Assembly (NCBI RefSeq): GCF_019802085.1
Contig: NZ_JAHVHV010000002.1
Location: forward strand, 248,001 to 312,000
Source: Ferrimonas balearica
Lineage (GTDB): Bacteria > Pseudomonadota > Gammaproteobacteria > Enterobacterales > Shewanellaceae
DNA: 64,000 bases
Direction: 5' to 3'
This document shows positions 15,741-22,847 of the stretch, piece after piece (positions within the stretch are counted from its first letter, which is position 1; the number at the start of each line of letters is the position of its first letter). Both the position numbers and the translations under genes were made by a program. The notes beneath the pieces are model-generated. The model was not told the DNA's origin, did no database searches, and saw nothing but the letters and a program-made list of their open reading frames with translations.

Positions 15741-16134
15741 CGGCATTATCCTGTTCGATGGGGTGTGCAACTTCTGCAACGCCACGGTGCGCTTTGTCTG
15801 GGCGCGGGATCCCAAGGGGTATTTTCGTTTTGCCCCCCTGCAATCGGCCACCGCCGAGACCCTGCTGGCGGCCCACCCCCTGCCGCGCAACGGCGACACC
15901 GTGGTGCTGATCCAGAACGGTCGGGCCTACCAGAAATCCGCGGCCGCGCTGCGCATCGCCCGGCAGTTGTCGGGGCTGTGGCCGCTGATGGCCTGTTTCC
16001 TGCTGGTGCCGCGCCCCCTGCGCGACGCCGTCTACGACTTTATCGGCCGTCGCCGCTACCGCTGGTTCGGGCGCTCCGAACAGTGCCAGCTGCCCAGCGC
16101 CGAACTGCGCCGGCGCTTTCTCGACACCGCCTGA
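15727..16134 (+). CDS. DCC-family thiol-disulfide oxidoreductase (DUF393)
   Basis: 135 aa, thioredoxin-like. The defining DxxCxxC motif is DGVCNFC at residues 11-17. VLIQNGRAYQKSAAALRIARQLSG matches the family's second half. Start overlaps the end of the carboxylase-like gene by 14 bases, so the pair is translationally linked. DCC and HTTM domains are also found side by side or fused in other bacteria, which fits a redox-partner role comparable to quinone recycling for eukaryotic VKGC; that comparison is inference. Confidence 0.87.
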   Translation: MRPDNGIILFDGVCNFCNATVRFVWARDPKGYFRFAPLQSATAETLLAAHPLPRNGDTVVLIQNGRAYQKSAAALRIARQLSGLWPLMACFLLVPRPLRDAVYDFIGRRRYRWFGRSEQCQLPSAELRRRFLDTA

Positions 16135-16139
16135 GGGCA

Positions 16140-16165
16140 AAAAAAACGGCACCCGAGGGCGCCGT
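16140..16165 (-). terminator. Minus-strand terminator
   Basis: ACGGC.CCC and GGG.GCCGT pair with one mismatch, and eight A residues on the plus strand give a T run on the minus strand. It lies about 150 bases beyond the racemase stop. Its direction means it does not end the DCC gene. Confidence 0.6.
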
Positions 16166-16313
16166 GAAGTCACGTTGGATGATGTCGCTGTCGCCTCAAA
16201 CGGCGAGTCCCTTAAAACTGGGGGGGAGAACCGCCGCACTCTCATGCGGCACTGCTTCCAGTATTGTCTCAAATGCGACTTTTTGCCTGCGGATCGACCA
16301 AGGTCTAACGCAT
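16166..16313 (-). other. Structured tail or small RNA downstream of the racemase
   Basis: The 148 bases between the racemase stop and the terminator contain no gene. On either strand they form the perfect hairpin GCCGCA-N6-TGCGGC (16233-16250). The stretch could be a long 3' UTR or a small RNA processed from it. Confidence 0.3.
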
Positions 16314-17009
16314 TTAGGGGGTCAAAGCCCAGTCCACCGCCGCCGCCGCGTGCAGTGCCGTGGTGTCGAACAGGGGCACATGGGTGTGCCGAGGGCCCAC
16401 CAGCAGGGCGATCTCGGTGCAGCCGAGGATGGCGCCCTGGGCCCCGTCCCGGTGGAGGGCTTCGATGATGGCGACAAAATCCGTTCGGGAGGCCTCCTTC
16501 ACCTGGCCCTGGCACAGCTCGTCGTAGATCACCCGGTGGATCCGCGCCCGGGCCTCGGCGTCGGGGATCCGCACCTCGATGCCGAAGTGCTGGGTCAGCC
16601 GCTCCCGGTAGAACCCCTGCTCCATGGTGAATTGGGTGCCCAGCAGGGCCACGGTGTCGATCCCCTCGGCCTGAAGCTTGCGCCCGGTGGCGTCGGCGAT
16701 GTGCAGCAGGGGGATCCCCACCGCCGCTTCGATCTGCGGTGCCACCTTGTGCATGGTGTTGGTGCCGATCATCAGCCCCTCGGCCCCGGCTTTCTCCAGC
16801 CCCTGGGCCGCCTGAGCCAGTAGTGCGCCGGTGGCGACCCACTCACCCTGATGTTGCAGGCGTTCAATCTCGGCAAAATCCACCGAGTGGAGGATCACCT
16901 TGGCGGAGTGCAGGCCCCCGAGGCGGGCTTGCACCCCCCGGTTGAGGGCCTGGTAGTAACTGACGGTGGACTCCCAGCTCATGCCGCCGAGCAAGCCTAG
17001 GGTTTTCAT
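16314..17009 (-). CDS. ygeA: Aspartate/glutamate racemase, YgeA type
   Basis: 231 aa, full length for the aspartate/glutamate racemase family. The catalytic pair falls at Thr83 (IGTNTMHKV) and Cys197 (AILGCTEI). E. coli L-aspartate/glutamate racemase YgeA has the same unusual Thr83/Cys197 pair in place of two cysteines, at the same residue numbers, so this is very probably its orthologue. The start MKTLGLLGGMSWEST is typical. It stands alone in the window. Confidence 0.87.
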   Translation of the reverse strand: MKTLGLLGGMSWESTVSYYQALNRGVQARLGGLHSAKVILHSVDFAEIERLQHQGEWVATGALLAQAAQGLEKAGAEGLMIGTNTMHKVAPQIEAAVGIPLLHIADATGRKLQAEGIDTVALLGTQFTMEQGFYRERLTQHFGIEVRIPDAEARARIHRVIYDELCQGQVKEASRTDFVAIIEALHRDGAQGAILGCTEIALLVGPRHTHVPLFDTTALHAAAAVDWALTP

Positions 17010-17085
17010 GGGGTGTGAACCTGTTTGGGGGTGGGTCCGGCCATTATGCCCGCTCAGGGGGGCGAGGCAATGATGATCGCGGCGG

Positions 17086-17325
17086 TCAGTCCCGGTGGGC
17101 CTGGAGAGGCGGGTGGGGGACCTTGGCGGTCAGCTTCTTCAGGCAGTAGTCGTAGGCGATCTGCGCCCGCTGGCGGCACTGGGGATCCGATTCCTCGCCC
17201 AGCTTGACGCACTGGCTCCAGGCACGCCGGGCCATCCGCTGGCAGCGCCACTCCACCGCCGCCAGATCCGGCGCCGGGGCATCGCTCAGCCCAAGGCTGC
17301 CCAGCAGTAACAGGGTGGTGATCAT
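17086..17325 (-). CDS. Small exported cysteine-containing protein
   Basis: 79 aa. MITTLLLLGSLGLSDA is a short signal peptide. The mature part contains four cysteines (WRCQRMA, SQCVKLGEE, PQCRQRA, DYCLKKL) with regular spacing, suggesting a helical hairpin closed by two disulfides. GGAG precedes the ATG by six bases. I do not recognise the family. Confidence 0.55.
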   Translation of the reverse strand: MITTLLLLGSLGLSDAPAPDLAAVEWRCQRMARRAWSQCVKLGEESDPQCRQRAQIAYDYCLKKLTAKVPHPPLQAHRD

Positions 17326-17483
17326 CTGCGCTCCAAAACGGGACCGGTGCCGACCATTGGAGTGCATTGTTGCCGCCAGGTAAATCCCGGGTTTGGCAAA
17401 GTGTCGCCCCGGTCAAAAAGCGGGCGGGCGGGGATGAACAGGCTTTGCTGGTTTTGAGGCGGGCCGGTGGTGGGTCGAGGGGC

Positions 17484-17509
17484 AAAAGAAACGGCGCCCT
17501 GGGGCGCCG
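17484..17509 (-). terminator. Terminator after DUF3622 gene
   Basis: CGGCGCCC and GGGCGCCG pair with a two-base loop, followed on the minus strand by TTTCTTTTG. It begins six bases after the DUF3622 stop. Confidence 0.75.
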
Positions 17510-17514
17510 CGGTG

Positions 17515-17826
17515 TTACTGGTCGAACTCGTCGTCTTCGTCCTGGGCCTTAGCCTCACGCTCGGCCTGCTTCTTGGCCGCCTGGCGCAGGGCCTGGGCTT
17601 CGCGCTCGGTGCGTTGCACCGCTTTGCGCTCGTTGCGCTGGGCCTGCTGCTGCTGGAAGCTTGCCAGGGTCTGCTCGCCCCACTGGCGCGCTTCGGCTTC
17701 GGAGCCAAACCCCGCCTGGTGCTGGGTCACCTTGCTCTTGCGGTTGGAGATCTTGCGGACAATCTCGGCTGTCCACTCACCGCCGTTGTCGACAACGCGC
17801 AGTTCGTACTTTTTGCCTTGGGCCAT
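17515..17826 (-). CDS. DUF3622 protein
   Basis: 103 aa. The N-terminal half (GKKYELRVVDNGGEWTAEIVRK, TQHQAGFGSEAEARQWGEQTL) matches the DUF3622 domain found in Vibrio- and Shewanella-like bacteria. The C-terminal half (about 60-103) is a highly charged helix with an acidic tail. The function is unknown; a nucleic-acid or ribosome-linked role is possible from charge but unsupported. Start chosen at MAQGKK as in family members. Confidence 0.75.
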   Translation of the reverse strand: MAQGKKYELRVVDNGGEWTAEIVRKISNRKSKVTQHQAGFGSEAEARQWGEQTLASFQQQQAQRNERKAVQRTEREAQALRQAAKKQAEREAKAQDEDDEFDQ

Positions 17827-18228
17827 CTTGCTGTCGGTCCTGAATGGGAAAAGGGCGGCCGGGGCCGCGATGAGGCCATCGGGGATGGCCGTCAGGACGC
17901 GCCGGGCACGGCGCGGGGGCACAGTATACACCGGGGGCCGGCGCGGGGGTAAGGTTCAGCGAGCTGAACGGCGCTCAATTCGGGCGTGGTGGCACAACCC
18001 AGGCCATAGGTTGTTACCAATAATCGGGCAGAACATCGGTGCGGAGCACCGGGCAACCCATTGAAAGTAAAAGGCCGTTTTCTCAACCCCACGCTAAAAG
18101 TGTAAGGTATTGATTTGTATTGATTTGTGTCTCTATCCGTTCGAGGCGATAGCGGCGGTAATGCACTAGTATCAACCTTTACTTCGCACGGCCAGTTTGG
18201 GCCGAAAGGCGAAGCTAAAGAGGTTGTT
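17827..18228. other. Intergenic region with dyads and a tandem repeat
   Basis: No gene is supported here. It holds the palindrome TTCAGCGAGCTGAA near 17955, a hairpin CGGTGC-GGA-GCACCG at 18037-18051, and two copies of the 10-base unit TATTGATTTG at 18108-18127. The right half is AT-rich for this genome and probably carries the promoter of the following exported protein. Confidence 0.4.
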
Positions 18229-18789
18229 ATGAGACTGTCTGCTTTGCTCGTTGTTTCAACCACTTTGCTCCTTGGCGCGGCGCCCCTTCAAGCGGCCAAA
18301 TCTGGCGGCGGCAAACACTTCGTGCTCAACCTGGTCGGCGCCGGTGGCATGTACGAAAGTACGGTGCCGGATATCGATGGCGACGGGGTGGACGACCCGG
18401 CGATCTGCTTCGACATTGAACTGATCAATGGCAAAAACCGGCAACTGATTGGCACGGCCACCGATTGCCTGTCCAATGTAACCCCCACAGGAACCGGGGT
18501 GGCCCTGGTGGGCACCACCTACTTCCATTTGCCTCAGGGGATGCTGGTCACCCGGGGCAATACCAGCGTGCAGCCGGTGCTGCACCCCACCATGACCCCT
18601 TCAGGCCAACTGGTTACCCACGTTACCGGCGCGTCCGGCACCGGCAACGGCGTGCTGATGGGAACCGGGCGCTTTGCCGGGGCCAGCGGCACCGTGCGCC
18701 TGTCCGGCATGGTGGACATGTCGATGTTCGGCGGCGGCCCCGGGGACCCCATCGGCTTCGACTGCCTGTTCGTGATTGACCTTTATTGA
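18229..18789 (+). CDS. Exported allene-oxide-cyclase-barrel-like protein
   Basis: 186 aa with a clear signal peptide (MRLSALLVVSTTLLLGAAPLQA). The mature protein is beta-rich. Its C-terminal GTGRFAGASGTVRLSGMVDMS resembles the GTGxFxGAxGT block of allene oxide cyclase and dirigent barrels, and PDIDGDGVDDPAICFD is a possible calcium-binding loop. It is likely a small periplasmic or secreted barrel; no substrate can be named. AGAGG precedes the ATG. Convergent with the cupin gene. Confidence 0.6.
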   Translation: MRLSALLVVSTTLLLGAAPLQAAKSGGGKHFVLNLVGAGGMYESTVPDIDGDGVDDPAICFDIELINGKNRQLIGTATDCLSNVTPTGTGVALVGTTYFHLPQGMLVTRGNTSVQPVLHPTMTPSGQLVTHVTGASGTGNGVLMGTGRFAGASGTVRLSGMVDMSMFGGGPGDPIGFDCLFVIDLY

Positions 18790-18797
18790 GGCCAAAC

Positions 18798-18819
18798 CCC
18801 GGCTGCGTTGGCAGCCGGG
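18798..18819. terminator. Hairpin between convergent genes
   Basis: CCCGGCTGC and GCAGCCGGG form a nine-base perfect stem with a GTTG loop. No T run is present on either side, so termination efficiency is uncertain. Confidence 0.5.
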
Positions 18820-18832
18820 ATCCGGCGCCGCC

Positions 18833-19672
18833 TCAGTTCGATGACAGCCGGTAGGTGCCGTCAGTGCGCAGGTAGATAAGCCCGCCTTGCTCGGACGCCA
18901 ACTGGTGTTCAAAGGCACCGCGGGAGCCGAAGTAGCTGCCGGCGCCCAGGGCGCTGGCCCCGTCCCGCTCGGCGGAGCGGTAGCTCAGGGAGCCCTGGAT
19001 CACCACGGCGCGAAACTCCTCGGCGTCGGCCACCAGGCGGCCCTGGAAGCCGGCGGGCAGGCGAATTAGGGTGCCGCCCATGGCGCCGGGGCTGGGATCG
19101 CCCCAGAGTTCGGCCAGTGCAGTGCCCTCGGCGTCCAGTTCGGGCCGCTGGGCTTGGTCCACCCACACCAGATTGTTGGCGTGCAGGTTCAGGGGGCGCT
19201 CGCCGTTGTCGAACTGCTCGCTGGAGGGCTGAACCAGGTAGGGACCGCTGTCGATCTCCAGGTAGATGAGGTTGTGCTCGGCGTTGGCGGCGGTGATGTG
19301 GTCCTCACCAGCGGGCTGGGTCCAGAAGGAGCCTTTGGGCATCCACATCCGCCGGGCGTCCGGATCGTCGTTGTGCATCAGCCCCTCGATCACCACCCCG
19401 CGGTAGGTGATGTTGTGGATGTGCGGCGGCGAGGCGAAGCCCTTGTTGAAGCGCACCAGCATCCCGGTGGCACTGTCGGTGGTGCGATCCCCCCACAGAT
19501 CCGCGGCCCCGGGGCTCAGCTTGCCCCGCAGGGGGTTGAGGTAGCCCCACTGAATGTCGTCGGCGGCCACCACCTCGGAGCGGGGCTCATCGGCGGCCAG
19601 CAGCGGCGCGGCCAGCATCGGCGCGGCCAACAGGGCAAGGGCCAGGGGGATCAGTCGGGTGGTCTGTTGCAT
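18833..19672 (-). CDS. Exported bicupin protein (DUF4437)
   Basis: 279 aa. A signal peptide (about 1-28, ending LLAADEP) is followed by two cupin-like halves. The first has the histidine-bearing block [17 protein letters not shown] (about 83-100) and [14 protein letters not shown]. The second ([23 protein letters not shown]) has fewer histidines, so probably only one half binds metal. DUF4437 proteins have no established function. The ATG at 19672 has GGAG six bases upstream; a GTG directly before it is an alternative. Confidence 0.7.
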   Translation of the reverse strand: MQQTTRLIPLALALLAAPMLAAPLLAADEPRSEVVAADDIQWGYLNPLRGKLSPGAADLWGDRTTDSATGMLVRFNKGFASPPHIHNITYRGVVIEGLMHNDDPDARRMWMPKGSFWTQPAGEDHITAANAEHNLIYLEIDSGPYLVQPSSEQFDNGERPLNLHANNLVWVDQAQRPELDAEGTALAELWGDPSPGAMGGTLIRLPAGFQGRLVADAEEFRAVVIQGSLSYRSAERDGASALGAGSYFGSRGAFEHQLASEQGGLIYLRTDGTYRLSSN

Positions 19673-19831
19673 CACGGGCTCCGGGACAGGGTCGATTCAG
19701 TGGTGGCCATGTTAGGAGCTTACTCGCTGGGGAAACACCCCGCGCATCGAGATTCAGTTTCCCGCTTTTTTGGATAATGGTGCGGTGATTGATGGTGATT
19801 TGATGGAGGTTAAGCCTCGATATACGAGCAA

Positions 19832-19849
19832 GCCCCACCGGAGTGGGGC
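19832..19849 (-). terminator. Hairpin after HTH gene
   Basis: GCCCCAC and GTGGGGC pair across a CGGA loop, nine bases beyond the stop of the HTH gene. The following bases on the minus strand are TTGCTCG, so it is only weakly terminator-like. Confidence 0.4.
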
Positions 19850-19857
19850 CTGGAGAG

Positions 19858-20172
19858 TCAGTCGCGCAGCTGTTTCCGCAGGGTCAGGAGCGATTCCAGG
19901 GCCTCCTCCGGAGGGCGTTCGCTCTCCTTGCCCAGAGTCTGGTTGTAGTCTCCCAGGGCGATCATCGCGCGCACGTCGAGCTTGGCGATCAGCATCGCCC
20001 GCAGCATCGCCAGGGCCGGGCCATCGGCCTGGACATTGCCCCGGCGCCAGCGGCGAATGCTCTCCGGGTGGACATTGAACAGGGCGGCGACCTGGGCCAC
20101 GGAGAGCCCGGTTTCGGCCATCGCCTTGTCCAGGATCAGGCTGGCTTCGGTGGGTTGCGTGGGTAGTGCCAT
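19858..20172 (-). CDS. Small helix-turn-helix protein
   Basis: 104 aa. Residues about 22-45 (LSVAQVAALFNVHPESIRRWRRG) form a classic helix-turn-helix with an RRWRRG recognition end, followed by a helical tail. It resembles single-domain Xre- or MerR-like regulators and the antitoxin group, but no toxin gene is adjacent. AAGGAA precedes the ATG and TGTAAAAT about 30 bases upstream may be an extended -10. Target unknown. Confidence 0.65.
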   Translation of the reverse strand: MALPTQPTEASLILDKAMAETGLSVAQVAALFNVHPESIRRWRRGNVQADGPALAMLRAMLIAKLDVRAMIALGDYNQTLGKESERPPEEALESLLTLRKQLRD

Positions 20173-20474
20173 GACGGTTCCTTCTCGGTGCTTCTGTGGC
20201 GATTTTACAACGTCCTGTTGCCCGTGTGGAGGGGCTGGGCAAGCGAAGCGCGAAAATGGCGATGCAGCGGAAAGGGTGCCGCCCGGTGAACCCCAGGGGC
20301 GGCGCTGGCTTTTGCTTGTGGTTCTGCCGGGTTATTGGCGGGGACCCGGTAACCCGCTGGCGTTGGGGTGGAACCCGAACCCGCTCTAGGTGAGGGTTCG
20401 GCCCGCTCCCCACAGCAGTGGGCCCTCCCTGCCATCAGACAGCCCACTGAAAAAGGATGACGAAGTTTGCGCTG
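20173..20474. other. Gene-free region with inverted repeats
   Basis: No gene is supported in these 302 bases. Two inverted repeats stand out: CCGAACCC/GGGTTCGG at 20375-20401 and CAGTGGGC/GCCCACTG at 20416-20449. The second lies just beyond the last gene of the small-gene chain and could weakly terminate it. The left end should hold the promoter of the HTH gene. Confidence 0.4.
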
Positions 20475-20672
20475 TTAGCGGCGTTGGCCCTGGGCCGACA
20501 ACCATTCGTCCAGGCACTGTTGTGAGTGACGGGTCAGGGCATGGGCGGCGCGCAGCCGTTCGGCGCTTGGCGGGCCGGAGAGGGCCTGCCCGGCGATGAG
20601 GTGGGCAAGGGCTCGCTCCAACGCTTCGATGGCCGCACGCATCCGCGCCTGCTGGGGTGTCATGGTGGTCAT
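20475..20672 (-). CDS. Tiny helical protein, last gene of an overlapping chain
   Basis: 65 aa, predicted all-helical and soluble (MTTMTPQQARMRAAIEALERALAHL and SAERLRAAHALTRHSQQCLDEWL). I do not recognise it. Its ATG overlaps the stop of the preceding gene by four bases (ATGA), so translation is probably coupled. Fourth of four such genes. Confidence 0.55.
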   Translation of the reverse strand: MTTMTPQQARMRAAIEALERALAHLIAGQALSGPPSAERLRAAHALTRHSQQCLDEWLSAQGQRR

Positions 20673-20911
20673 GGCTGAGTCTCCAACCAACGGGGGAGCA
20701 AGGCGCTGGCCAGGGCCGGAGTCAGCGGCTGCGCTTCGCCGTTGAACGGACGGATCCGCCAGCCCCGGCCGGGCGTGCACCAGAAGCTGGCCAGTTGCCG
20801 GCCCTCGGGTCGGCTGAGCAGGTAGTGGCAGCGAGGCGCACCCCGCCCGGCGTCGGCGAATTTCAGATCCAGGTTGTGCAGTTCGGCCAGGGCCATCATC
20901 TGGTTCATCAT
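20669..20911 (-). CDS. Small unknown protein in overlapping chain
   Basis: 80 aa, mixed sheet and helix (LDLKFADAGRGAPRCHYLLSRPEGRQLASFWCTPGRGWRIRPFNGE). The pattern looks like a small beta sheet with two cysteines; I do not recognise the family. Its start, with two consecutive ATG codons at 20911 and 20908, overlaps the stop of the lipoprotein gene upstream, and its own stop overlaps the next start. Third of four. Confidence 0.55.
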   Translation of the reverse strand: MMNQMMALAELHNLDLKFADAGRGAPRCHYLLSRPEGRQLASFWCTPGRGWRIRPFNGEAQPLTPALASALLPRWLETQP

Positions 20912-21189
20912 CCCTGGGGTTCCCCCTCGCACTCTTGCCGCGCCATCTGGCCGTTGTGGTGGCGCTTGGCCATCTCCTCCAGGTAGGTCATGGCATCGCC
21001 AATGTCTCCCTTGCTGGCGGCCTGGGTGTAGTGCTCGCACAGCGCGTTGTTACTCAGGGTGTGGGCACTGGTGGTGGCGCAGCCGGTCAGCAGGGCCAGC
21101 CCCAGGATAACCCCCTTGACCAGCACCACAGTGAACAGCACCGGCCGGATCTTGGCCCAGGCGAGGGATCGGGTTTTTTCGTGTTTCAT
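20908..21189 (-). CDS. Small membrane-anchored or lipoprotein
   Basis: 93 aa. A basic N-terminus precedes a long hydrophobic stretch (about 17-36) ending LALLTGCATTS, which fits a lipobox with Cys37; the signal is longer than usual, so it could instead be a transmembrane anchor. The C-terminal part (ALCEHYTQAASKGDIGDAMTYLEEMAKRHHNG) is helical. It overlaps both neighbours by four bases. Second of four. Confidence 0.6.
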   Translation of the reverse strand: MKHEKTRSLAWAKIRPVLFTVVLVKGVILGLALLTGCATTSAHTLSNNALCEHYTQAASKGDIGDAMTYLEEMAKRHHNGQMARQECEGEPQG

Positions 21190-21344
21190 GATGGATACGC
21201 TCCGGATTGAGCTGCGCCATGGCGCCAGCTGAGCCAGTCCAGCAGCGCCACCAGGGCGACCGCCAGTGCCGTGGCACTGAGGATGCTGGCCAGCAGCTGA
21301 TCATGGTGGGGCAGGGTGGTGATCCACGCTTGCAGTGGTGCCAT
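21186..21344 (-). CDS. 52-residue single-span membrane protein
   Basis: A 52-codon frame starts at ATG 21344 with GGAGG eight bases upstream. It has one membrane helix (about 17-37, LLASILSATALAVALVALLDW) and ends in TCATGA, whose TGA overlaps the next ATG. Short but supported by the ribosome site, the hydrophobic helix and the exact stop/start overlap. It opens the four-gene chain, 54 bases after the outer-membrane barrel gene. Confidence 0.55.
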   Translation of the reverse strand: MAPLQAWITTLPHHDQLLASILSATALAVALVALLDWLSWRHGAAQSGAYPS

Positions 21345-21372
21345 GGCAAGGGCCTCCGATGTGTCAGTGGGT

Positions 21373-21393
21373 GGGGGCGCGCCTGGCGCCCCC
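21373..21393. other. Stable hairpin between barrel gene and small-gene chain
   Basis: GGGGGCGC and GCGCCCCC form an eight-base GC stem with a five-base loop just beyond the barrel stop. Without a T run it may act as an attenuator or 3' stabiliser between the two parts of one operon. Confidence 0.5.
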
Positions 21394-21398
21394 TGGGG

Positions 21399-22127
21399 TC
21401 AGAAGTGCAGGTTGAGGCCCACCACGAAGGCGTCATCCGTGGGGCGGCCATCGTACTGGGTGGAGGTCAGGCGGAAGTAGGGGGTGAAGCTGCTGTCACC
21501 GAAGTTACGCAGGCCGACCTCCAGTTCGGTTTCCCGCTCCAGTTCGTACCCCACGGCGTACTTGTAGTCGCTGTTCATCTCGTAAAACTCCGAGTGCACT
21601 AGGGAGACGTAGGCGCTGCCATTGTCGTAGCCCAGACCGAAGCGCAGGGAGCCCAGCGAGGAGCGCTCGTCGGTGGTGAGTACCTCGCCCTGGGCAGGGT
21701 AGCTGGGCAGATGGCCGGTGTGGCCATCCAGCGGGGTGGGCCGCAGGGGCAGCTCGCGCTCGGCGCCATGGGTCACCTGCCAATCGTGGCGGTACTGGAA
21801 GGCCACGCCCCAGTGGGAGTCGTAGATCTGCTGGATGACCCCCACCTGGGCGCGGATAACGTCGCCGGACTGATACTGGTCGCGGTCGCGACTGTTGACG
21901 ATGTAGGCGCCATGAAGATCCAGCGCGGTGTCCTTGTCCTGCAGGGCACGCCAATAGGCCCCCATCTCCAGGTAATCGAAGTGGTGGTCCGACTCCAGGT
22001 AGATCACGGCGTCGTCGTTGAGGTTCGAGCTCAGGCTGAACTCGCCGACGGCTTTGGTGGCGGCCAGGGCGCTGCCGGAGGCGGTGGCCATCAGGGTGGC
22101 CAGGGCGGTCAGTTTCAGGTGTGTCAT
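21399..22127 (-). CDS. Outer-membrane beta-barrel protein
   Basis: 242 aa. A signal peptide (about 1-22, ending SALA) is followed by alternating polar/hydrophobic strands (SLSSNLNDDAVIYLESDHHFDYLEMGAYW, WGVAFQYRHDW, LRFGLGYDNGSAYVSLVHSEF). The last residue is Phe (VVGLNLHF), the sorting signal of outer-membrane barrels. About ten strands are likely. It may be a small porin, but no specific family is recognised. It follows the glycine-zipper gene by 38 bases. Confidence 0.7.
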   Translation of the reverse strand: MTHLKLTALATLMATASGSALAATKAVGEFSLSSNLNDDAVIYLESDHHFDYLEMGAYWRALQDKDTALDLHGAYIVNSRDRDQYQSGDVIRAQVGVIQQIYDSHWGVAFQYRHDWQVTHGAERELPLRPTPLDGHTGHLPSYPAQGEVLTTDERSSLGSLRFGLGYDNGSAYVSLVHSEFYEMNSDYKYAVGYELERETELEVGLRNFGDSSFTPYFRLTSTQYDGRPTDDAFVVGLNLHF

Positions 22128-22165
22128 GGTGAATGCTCAGTGGTGGTTTGAGGTTGGGCTGACCG

Positions 22166-22582
22166 TCAGTTCAAGACGGTGTAGCCCTCGTTGATCAGAC
22201 ATTGGCGGGTGACGTGGCGCTGTTCCGCCTCGTGGTGTTTCTCCGCCCCACGGCGGTTGGCGCTGCCCCGCAGCAGGCCCACGGAGGCCCCCACGGCGGC
22301 ACCGGTCTTGGCGGCGGAGGAGCCGGAGTTGCCGGAGATGGCCCCGGCGGCGGCGCCCACGGCACCGGCTCGGGCGGCGGACTTCACCCCATCCTCCAGG
22401 ACGCCGTCGACCTCCGGAGCCTGGACCCCGGCGGCCAACTGCTCACACCGGTGGATCGCGGCGTTGATGTCGTGGTCGCTCTGGCCCTCCTGGGGCTGCA
22501 CCACCAGGCCAAAGGTGTTGGCGTGGACGGTCCCTGCGGTCAGGGACAGCAGAAGCAGAGCGGCGCGGGTCAAGGTCTTCAT
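22166..22582 (-). CDS. Exported glycine-zipper protein
   Basis: 138 aa. A signal peptide (about 1-21, TAGTVHA) is followed by a polar segment with Cys46 and then a glycine zipper of GxxxA/G repeats (AARAGAVGAAAGAISGNSGSSAAKTGAAVGASVGL cut at about 70-103 in position), and a charged tail with a second Cys. Glycine-zipper proteins insert in or span the envelope. It heads an operon with the barrel gene and possibly the four small genes. Confidence 0.7.
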   Translation of the reverse strand: MKTLTRAALLLLSLTAGTVHANTFGLVVQPQEGQSDHDINAAIHRCEQLAAGVQAPEVDGVLEDGVKSAARAGAVGAAAGAISGNSGSSAAKTGAAVGASVGLLRGSANRRGAEKHHEAEQRHVTRQCLINEGYTVLN

Positions 22583-22660
22583 CGGTTGGCTCCTTGGCGT
22601 GAGCGGTGTCTTGGGTTGATTGATTTGTGCGTCATATATTCAACATGGTGATTTAATAAG

Positions 22661-22675
22661 GCAACACAGTGTTGC
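22661..22675. promoter_or_regulatory. 15-base palindrome upstream of glycine-zipper gene
   Basis: GCAACAC-A-GTGTTGC is a perfect dyad about 80 bases upstream of the envelope operon start, next to an AT-rich stretch that probably holds its promoter. The dyad includes TTGCCT on the minus strand as a possible -35, so a repressor bound here would block it. Confidence 0.45.
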
Positions 22676-22804
22676 TTCTAATTTGGCTGTGGCGTGAGGG
22701 CGATCAAAAAAACGGCGGGATCCGACCGGCTAAGATGAGGGCGGGTTCAGCTGGGATTCAGTGCTTGGGGCGGGGAAGAGGGCGCAGGAGCGGGAGGGAA
22801 AACC

Positions 22805-22829
22805 AAAAAAAGGCGGCCCGAGGGCCGCC
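22805..22829 (-). terminator. Terminator after peroxiredoxin-like gene
   Basis: GGCGGCCC and GGGCCGCC pair around GA, followed by seven T residues on the minus strand. It ends 18 bases after the stop of the peroxiredoxin-like gene. Confidence 0.9.
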
Positions 22830-22847
22830 CTGTTGCGTGGGGAAGAC

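Noticed and set aside
19858-20172. HTH protein as half of a toxin-antitoxin pair
   Set aside because: No toxin-like gene is adjacent; the flanking 300 bases on one side are gene-free.
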